A stretch of 64,000 nt of DNA. Origin: an uncultured Clostridia bacterium (GTDB lineage Bacteria > Bacillota > Clostridia > Christensenellales > Borkfalkiaceae). Both the position numbers and the translations under genes were made by a program. The DNA lies in the NCBI GenBank assembly GCA_934271735.1, contig CAKQSB010000003.1:106601-170600 (forward strand), in the 5' to 3' direction. Positions 59,751 through 64,000 of the stretch are shown here, piece by piece. Below the pieces are notes generated by a model, which was not told the origin of the DNA, searched no databases, and worked only from the letters and a program-made list of their open reading frames with translations. Numbering within the stretch: the first letter of the stretch is position 1; each line of letters starts with the position of its first letter.

Positions 59751-60965
59751 TTATATTTTTTCATTTTCGACAAACAGACGATAAACCGCGGCGGTCCAAC
59801 CCATCATAGGCATAGTTTTGTACTCGTTCGTCACCGCGATTTTACCCGTAAGCGCGTCGTACTTTTCCCAAAGTCTGCCCGTTTCGTCAAAGATATTTCT
59901 CACTACGTTTACGTATTTTTCCGCAATTCTCTTCGCATCCGCGTTAAGACCGACATTTTTAAGCCCCATATACGCAAAGCATGTAGCCGCAGGCCACATG
60001 CACGGATAATCCCATTGAAAAAACACGTCGTCGTCCCGCTTTTCGCAAGTAGAAAGCCCGAACGGAAGCTCTATGCGTTTCAGAACCTTCAACGCGCCCT
60101 CTTTATCGTCAGAAACGCCGAAAGCGTAAGGATAAAGCGAAACAGCGGAAAGAATTTCGGAATGTTTACCCGTCTCCATATTATAATCGAGATAAATTCC
60201 GTCGCTTGTGAGATAATATTTATTCATAAGCGCCTTTCTTTTTTCGGCATATCCGAGAAATTTATCGGCTTCGTCTCCTCTACCGAGAAGCTTAAGCATT
60301 GTCGCTGCCATCTTCTCAATATCATATAAAATACAGTCAAGATCCAGGTGAGAAAATTCATGCGCGGATATACGGCTTTCCTTTGTTTTAAAACGCACAT
60401 TGAAATCAAGCCCGCTTTCAGCGATAGCCATTATATCCTTACCGATTCTTATCTGTTCTTCTTCGTTTTCGCTCGATTCCAGTACCCTGTCGTGATGCCA
60501 CTTATAATTGTTTAATATATCGGTTTTTCCACCGTTATTTCCGTAAGAACTTAAGCCGATTTTATTTTCACGCCTTGTCCGCCAGAACTCGTATTCCTTT
60601 AAAATCGCTCCTATATAATCGTCGATTACCGTTCTGTCTTTCGTGAAAAGATAGTACTCGTAAACCATTTTAGTAAAAAACGGCGGCTGCGATCTATCCC
60701 TGATGTAGTTCACGTTCGGCATGAATCCGAGCGCGTTTATAAATTTAGAAATATTATCGATATTGTAGCGCGCCTGGTCGGTAAAGCCGTCAAGCAGAAG
60801 TCCGATATTTATAAAATAAGTATCCCAGTAAAATAAATCTGTGTAATGATCTGCTGCGCACGGCGAAACATACGGATGATCTATTTTTATATCGCCCGAT
60901 AGTTCGTTTGCGGGGTGAAAAGTTTTATGCCAGTTTTCTTTTATGTATAACGAAACATTATCCAT
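59751..60965 (-). CDS. Trehalase-family (GH37-like) glycosidase
   Basis: 404 aa, no signal peptide. HYTDLFYWDTYFINIGLLLDG corresponds to the first trehalase signature (YYWDSYF) and FFQWDYPCMWPAATCFAYMGL to the second (QWDYPxxWxP). The fold is an alpha/alpha barrel. It is shorter than classical trehalases (about 550 aa), so the substrate may be trehalose or another glucoside. AAGGG lies upstream of the ATG; a promoter follows the usual consensus. It is a single-gene unit flanked by two long intergenic stretches. Confidence 0.85.
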   Translation of the reverse strand: MDNVSLYIKENWHKTFHPANELSGDIKIDHPYVSPCAADHYTDLFYWDTYFINIGLLLDGFTDQARYNIDNISKFINALGFMPNVNYIRDRSQPPFFTKMVYEYYLFTKDRTVIDDYIGAILKEYEFWRTRRENKIGLSSYGNNGGKTDILNNYKWHHDRVLESSENEEEQIRIGKDIMAIAESGLDFNVRFKTKESRISAHEFSHLDLDCILYDIEKMAATMLKLLGRGDEADKFLGYAEKRKALMNKYYLTSDGIYLDYNMETGKHSEILSAVSLYPYAFGVSDDKEGALKVLKRIELPFGLSTCEKRDDDVFFQWDYPCMWPAATCFAYMGLKNVGLNADAKRIAEKYVNVVRNIFDETGRLWEKYDALTGKIAVTNEYKTMPMMGWTAAVYRLFVENEKI

Positions 60966-60993
60966 ACGTTTTTAACCCTTAATTTTTTGTTTA

Positions 60994-61022
60994 ATTATAG
61001 CATTACACAATTCAAAAATCAA
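60994..61022 (-). promoter_or_regulatory. Promoter for the trehalase-family gene
   Basis: Minus strand: TTGATT (61022-61017), a 17-bp spacer, TATAAT (60999-60994). Confidence 0.7.
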
Positions 61023-61097
61023 GGCTAAAACACAAAGAACAACGGCGAAAAGAAATCATATAACAAATTTTATAATTTTACCCGACAAAAGATAAAG

Positions 61098-61424
61098 TGC
61101 GAACGACGGCAACAAGTCGAAACCTTACTTATCTCATTATTTTCCGTCATAACAAAAAAGGGTGATTTTGTTGTTTCAGTTTTCAAGCCGTTCGCATTTT
61201 TTAATTCCGTAAATCGAAATTTCTCGGCAAAAAACCGCTCCGCAGATTGACAAACGACGACAATAAGTTGCCGCGTTACTCAATCATTGTTTCCGCAAAA
61301 CAAAGAGGGATACAGCCGTTTCCCGCAAGCGGGAACCCTCGGCCGGATTTTGCCGACGCTCAAATGCGAACGGCGGCAACAAATCGCCGCGTTACTCAAT
61401 CATTGTTTCCGCCAAACCAAAAGG
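61098..61424. repeat. Three related intergenic repeat units
   Basis: Units begin near 61098, 61252 and 61365 and run about 60 bp. They share GCGAACGRCGGCAACAA-like starts, a central GTTACTCAATCATT and end in CCGCMAAACMAA-like sequence. Units 2 and 3 are identical over 26 bp (61271-61296 and 61387-61412); unit 1 is degenerate. A small TTCCCGC/GCGGGAA hairpin (61320-61335) lies between units 2 and 3. Frames crossing this stretch are not convincing genes. Confidence 0.75.
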
Positions 61425-61456
61425 ACACCTGCAAAGGTGTCCTTTTGGTTTGGCGG
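61409..61456 (-). terminator. Perfect 21-bp inverted repeat after the ATPase gene
   Basis: Arms 61409-61429 and 61436-61456 are perfectly complementary (CCGCCAAACC ... GGTTTGGCGG outside, GGACACC/GGTGTCC inside) around a 6-nt loop. A/T runs inside the stem allow it to terminate in both directions. It begins within the third repeat unit, so it may belong to the repetitive element rather than to the gene. Confidence 0.7.
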
Positions 61457-61480
61457 AGCGTTAGTAATGTAAATCGAATT

Positions 61481-63751
61481 TTACTCGTAGTCTTTTAATT
61501 TTTCTTCTATTTTTGAAATAGAGGCTCTGAACTGCAGAAAATCATTTTGTGTCCAATTTTGAGATGACTCAGTATAACTGTGATCTGGAACTCTTCTTGC
61601 TTTATTAATGATATCAAAATCAGCCTGCAACTCGCTCATTGAAGTGCCTTCGAAAATATTCGAGAACAGAGTGAAATTATTTATAACAATTTTAGATAAA
61701 ACACTAAAATATATTTTATTTACACTTGGATCAAATAATTCATTGTATTGTAGAGAACTTGCTTTTGTTATATCGTAAGATTGTATCGCATTATGTTCTC
61801 GCATAACATTCAATACTGTTTCTTTAGCCTTGTTGACACCCATCAATGTTGCTAAAGTATTTTTGACTAGCTTACGTAATGACATTTCTACAATATTAAT
61901 TCGACATTGAATCTCTTGTTTTTGTTCTTCAATGGTCAAATTTGCGCGCTCATATTTATACTTCCCTAACAAGTATCGTTCTATTGTCCTGAATCGTATT
62001 TTATATATGCCATCAATGTTTTCAATTAGTCCATATCCAAGTAGATGAAGGAGTGCATTGTCATCGACAAAATTTGAAACATATTTTCCTCCATTTAGAG
62101 CAAGCTCTTTTAATACGTTAAATTCCTTTGGATATTTTGTCACAAGTATATTTAAGATCATTAAGTAAAACCCTGTAGCCTCGTTTGTTTCTTCAAAAGC
62201 TTTAATATATTCCTTATATTTTGACTGACCTACCATTTTAGGACGAGGCAATCCAGCGTCTTTTATTTCTTTGTTGATAAAACTACAAAGTAGTCTAATT
62301 AAATATGGATGCCCTCCGCAATCAAGAGTTAGAGAAGAACATACATGTTCATCAAATGATAACCCCATATATCCGCCTAGCGTATTAACCATGTTTTGTG
62401 TATCTATTAAGGTAAACGGTAATAAATATGCTCCTTGATTTGATAATGCCAACTGACCGTACATCGGATTTGTGTTTCCATTGTATAAAACGGGTATTTC
62501 ATTAATTCTCGGATTTGTCCCTGCAACAACAATAGAAATTGCATTAGGGTTTTTAAGATACAATCCACGCAATGCATTCCAAAATGGAATATAGTATGTA
62601 CCATCTATCCAACTTGAATTTTCGCTTGGAACATCAAAAGTAATTGCTTCAATCTCATCAAATAACAATACAATAGGTTTAGATACTTCTTTATAGATTG
62701 TCAATATATCCTCTTCAAAACAAACGGCTGCATTTCCATCAATGTATGATTGTTTTGAATGAACATATCTTTCTTTTATTCCCGTCTCTTTGTAAATATC
62801 TCGAACAATCGTATATAAAGCCATTTGCCAATTAGAAGATGAAAGTTGACTTTGACAAGGTATATATATAGCGGGGTAATTATCACTTTTGAGCAATCTT
62901 TTTACTGCATACAATAGTGATGTTTTTCCACTTCTTCTTAATCCAAAAATTCCACTATGAATATTATTTTTGCACTTATTCACAATGTCGAAAACATAAT
63001 CTCTTCGACCAAAAAAGAAAATATCGTTCTGAATAGGTGTTGAGGATGAAAAGAGGTCAACATCAAATAAATACTTTCTAAAACGATTTAATACAAACTC
63101 ATCTACAGGTGACGATAATAATTCTTTATAGCTAAATGGAATTACTATTGAATTTAAGTTTGTATCCCTTAGTACAGCTGTAAGTTTTTGTTCTATTTTT
63201 TCATCACTACTAATTATAATTTGGCATCCTCTATCTATTCTCAACTTTGAACTAATCTGTTCAATAGCATACGTTGCCGCATCTAATGTACGCGGCTCAA
63301 ATGATACATAATCGGAAAAAATCACGACAATTTCTCTATTTAAATTAAATGTTAAACTGAAGTCACTTGTCGGCTTAACTAGGCAGTATCTGTAGGTGCT
63401 ATTTGCTATTGTCAAAGAAGCTCCGCTGTTAGTAATGTAGAATACTTTCTTTAGATAATTTATTATTTCTTTTTCATCATCGTTATAGCTATCGAATTTA
63501 AATTTAGGATTGATCCCTGGATTAACAGTATTTTGCGTGTTTGATGTGTCCGCTCCCTTTTTTCTGATTTTAATAGCTTTATCTTTTTTGAAATCGCTTT
63601 GTTTTTGAACTTCAAACTCTACATAATCTCCATCATTTAGTTGATAGATTGTACAATTAAGAAGATCATTCTTGTGAAAAAAATAGACAGCGCTATCGTC
63701 TCCATTTATGTAACCATAACTGCCTTCAATGTAATATATATTCCCTTTCAT
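61481..63751 (-). CDS. Cold-shock-domain plus AAA/STAND-type ATPase (candidate defence protein)
   Basis: 756 aa. Residues 1-65 look like a cold-shock OB domain (YIEGSYGYINGDDSAVYFFH, then DGDYVEFEV). Residues 95-215 form a Rossmann-like or nuclease-like alpha/beta region of unknown type. From about 240 there is a P-loop ATPase: Walker A GLRRSGKTSLL (270-280), Walker B IVLLFDEIEAI (360-370), sensor VVAGTNPR (408-415), and the lid GGHPYLIRLLC (479-489). The C-terminal 170 residues are helical. No membrane segment. Codon and base use are visibly more AT-rich than neighbours, suggesting transfer. AAGGAG precedes the ATG. The gene lies 42 bp after a probable DNA-methyltransferase gene. Confidence 0.85.
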   Translation of the reverse strand: MKGNIYYIEGSYGYINGDDSAVYFFHKNDLLNCTIYQLNDGDYVEFEVQKQSDFKKDKAIKIRKKGADTSNTQNTVNPGINPKFKFDSYNDDEKEIINYLKKVFYITNSGASLTIANSTYRYCLVKPTSDFSLTFNLNREIVVIFSDYVSFEPRTLDAATYAIEQISSKLRIDRGCQIIISSDEKIEQKLTAVLRDTNLNSIVIPFSYKELLSSPVDEFVLNRFRKYLFDVDLFSSSTPIQNDIFFFGRRDYVFDIVNKCKNNIHSGIFGLRRSGKTSLLYAVKRLLKSDNYPAIYIPCQSQLSSSNWQMALYTIVRDIYKETGIKERYVHSKQSYIDGNAAVCFEEDILTIYKEVSKPIVLLFDEIEAITFDVPSENSSWIDGTYYIPFWNALRGLYLKNPNAISIVVAGTNPRINEIPVLYNGNTNPMYGQLALSNQGAYLLPFTLIDTQNMVNTLGGYMGLSFDEHVCSSLTLDCGGHPYLIRLLCSFINKEIKDAGLPRPKMVGQSKYKEYIKAFEETNEATGFYLMILNILVTKYPKEFNVLKELALNGGKYVSNFVDDNALLHLLGYGLIENIDGIYKIRFRTIERYLLGKYKYERANLTIEEQKQEIQCRINIVEMSLRKLVKNTLATLMGVNKAKETVLNVMREHNAIQSYDITKASSLQYNELFDPSVNKIYFSVLSKIVINNFTLFSNIFEGTSMSELQADFDIINKARRVPDHSYTESSQNWTQNDFLQFRASISKIEEKLKDYE

Positions 63752-63793
63752 TTATAATATACTCCTTCATTAAAGATTGCTTTTTATTTTTCG

Positions 63794-64000
63794 TTATTTC
63801 TTAAACACAAACAAATACTCGTGGGCGAGTAAAAGGAAATTAAATTTTATACTGTTTGTTTTCCAATAGCCCGTGGCTTTGCAGTTGTGTTGTTCCTTGA
63901 TAATAATTTCTTTCGTTTTGAATCCTGCCATTTCAAAAATACGCATTGTTTCAAACGCTAATGGTTGAACCATACCTTTTTTGCGCGTATCTCCCATAAG
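63794..64000 (-). CDS. Probable DNA methyltransferase, C-terminal end (truncated by window edge)
   Basis: The last 68 or so codons of a gene that begins outside the window. An internal ATG at 63997 is not the true start, since the family sequence continues upstream. GDTRKKGMVQPLAFETMRIFEMAGFKTKEIIIKEQHNC and FNFLLLAHEYLFVFKK, in these segments, match the C-terminal end of N4/N6-adenine or cytosine DNA methylases, where (I)GDTRKKG and HEYIFVF are usual. It shares the AT-rich character of the ATPase gene downstream. Confidence 0.72.
   Translation of the reverse strand, partial: LMGDTRKKGMVQPLAFETMRIFEMAGFKTKEIIIKEQHNCKATGYWKTNSIKFNFLLLAHEYLFVFKK

Noticed and set aside
3052..61456. Search for CRISPR arrays among the repeats seen
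   Set aside because: No regularly spaced short repeats with unique spacers were found; the repeats at 61098-61424 have irregular spacing, differ in length and end in a hairpin.
61247..61498. Short plus-strand frames of 61-83 codons across the repeat block
   Set aside because: They read through the repeats and the 21-bp inverted repeat, lack ribosome sites and differ between overlapping frames.

Overview
The window looks like a chromosomal segment of a spore-forming member of the Bacillota, most likely a clostridium. The reasons are: an uninterrupted sporulation sigma factor (sigK), a DUF1292 gene beside ruvX, RNase J, the TIGR03915/TIGR03916 repair pair, rubrerythrin, two LexA sites of the Gram-positive CGAAC-N4-GTTYG type, strong AGGAGG-type ribosome sites and many near-consensus sigma-A promoters. 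Base composition is moderate, with frequent TCG/GCG/ACG codons. The species is not identifiable from the sequence alone. Most genes lie on the minus strand.

Layout. 1-6.6 kb: two CobW-family GTPases (one cut by the window edge, one with a duplicated His/Asp/Cys metal-binding insert), L-rhamnose isomerase, an M16 peptidase, a degenerate polysaccharide deacetylase and rhamnulokinase. 6.6-13.7 kb: sigK, a tRNA wobble-uridine hydroxylation/methylation pair (U32 protein and TrmR), RNase J and ValS. 13.8-16.4 kb, plus strand: a NitT/TauT-type ABC importer of unknown substrate, whose end overlaps a convergent YkvI-like membrane gene. 16.3-22.8 kb: a HEAT-like protein, a TPR protein, Hsp33, a methyltransferase and a DUF624-like membrane protein. 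22.9-26.7 kb, plus strand: dapA-dapB, then a LexA-controlled radical-SAM repair pair. 26.7-38.1 kb: aldose epimerase, guaA, several membrane or lipoproteins, rubrerythrin followed by two very small genes, a zinc/manganese ABC importer operon with a small CPVC-motif protein, DUF1292 and ruvX. 38.1-46.7 kb: a uridine-kinase-like protein, a glycerol-3-phosphate-oxidation-like flavoprotein cluster with a HAD phosphatase, Trk potassium uptake and an acidic-linker protein. 46.6-61 kb: topoisomerase IV (parC, parE), a GH78-like rhamnosidase, oligoendopeptidase F, class I lysyl-tRNA synthetase with an altered KMSKS loop, a cytidylate-kinase-like protein, a ROK kinase, a YjjG-type nucleotidase, a lipoprotein and a trehalase-family hydrolase.

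The last 3 kb differ from the rest. A 515-base intergenic stretch carries three related repeats and a perfect 21-bp inverted repeat. It is followed by visibly more AT-rich DNA encoding a cold-shock-domain plus AAA/STAND-type ATPase and, at the window edge, the C-terminus of what resembles a DNA methyltransferase. This is the best candidate here for an undescribed (possibly anti-phage) system, but most of the locus lies outside the window.

Functional themes are rhamnose use (rhamnosidase, rhaA, rhaB, in separate operons), metal handling (CobW, ZnuABC, His-rich and Cys-rich proteins), RNA modification and turnover (U32/TrmR/RNase J), SOS-linked DNA repair, and osmotic/potassium control. No rRNA, tRNA, CRISPR array, insertion sequence or known riboswitch class was recognised.
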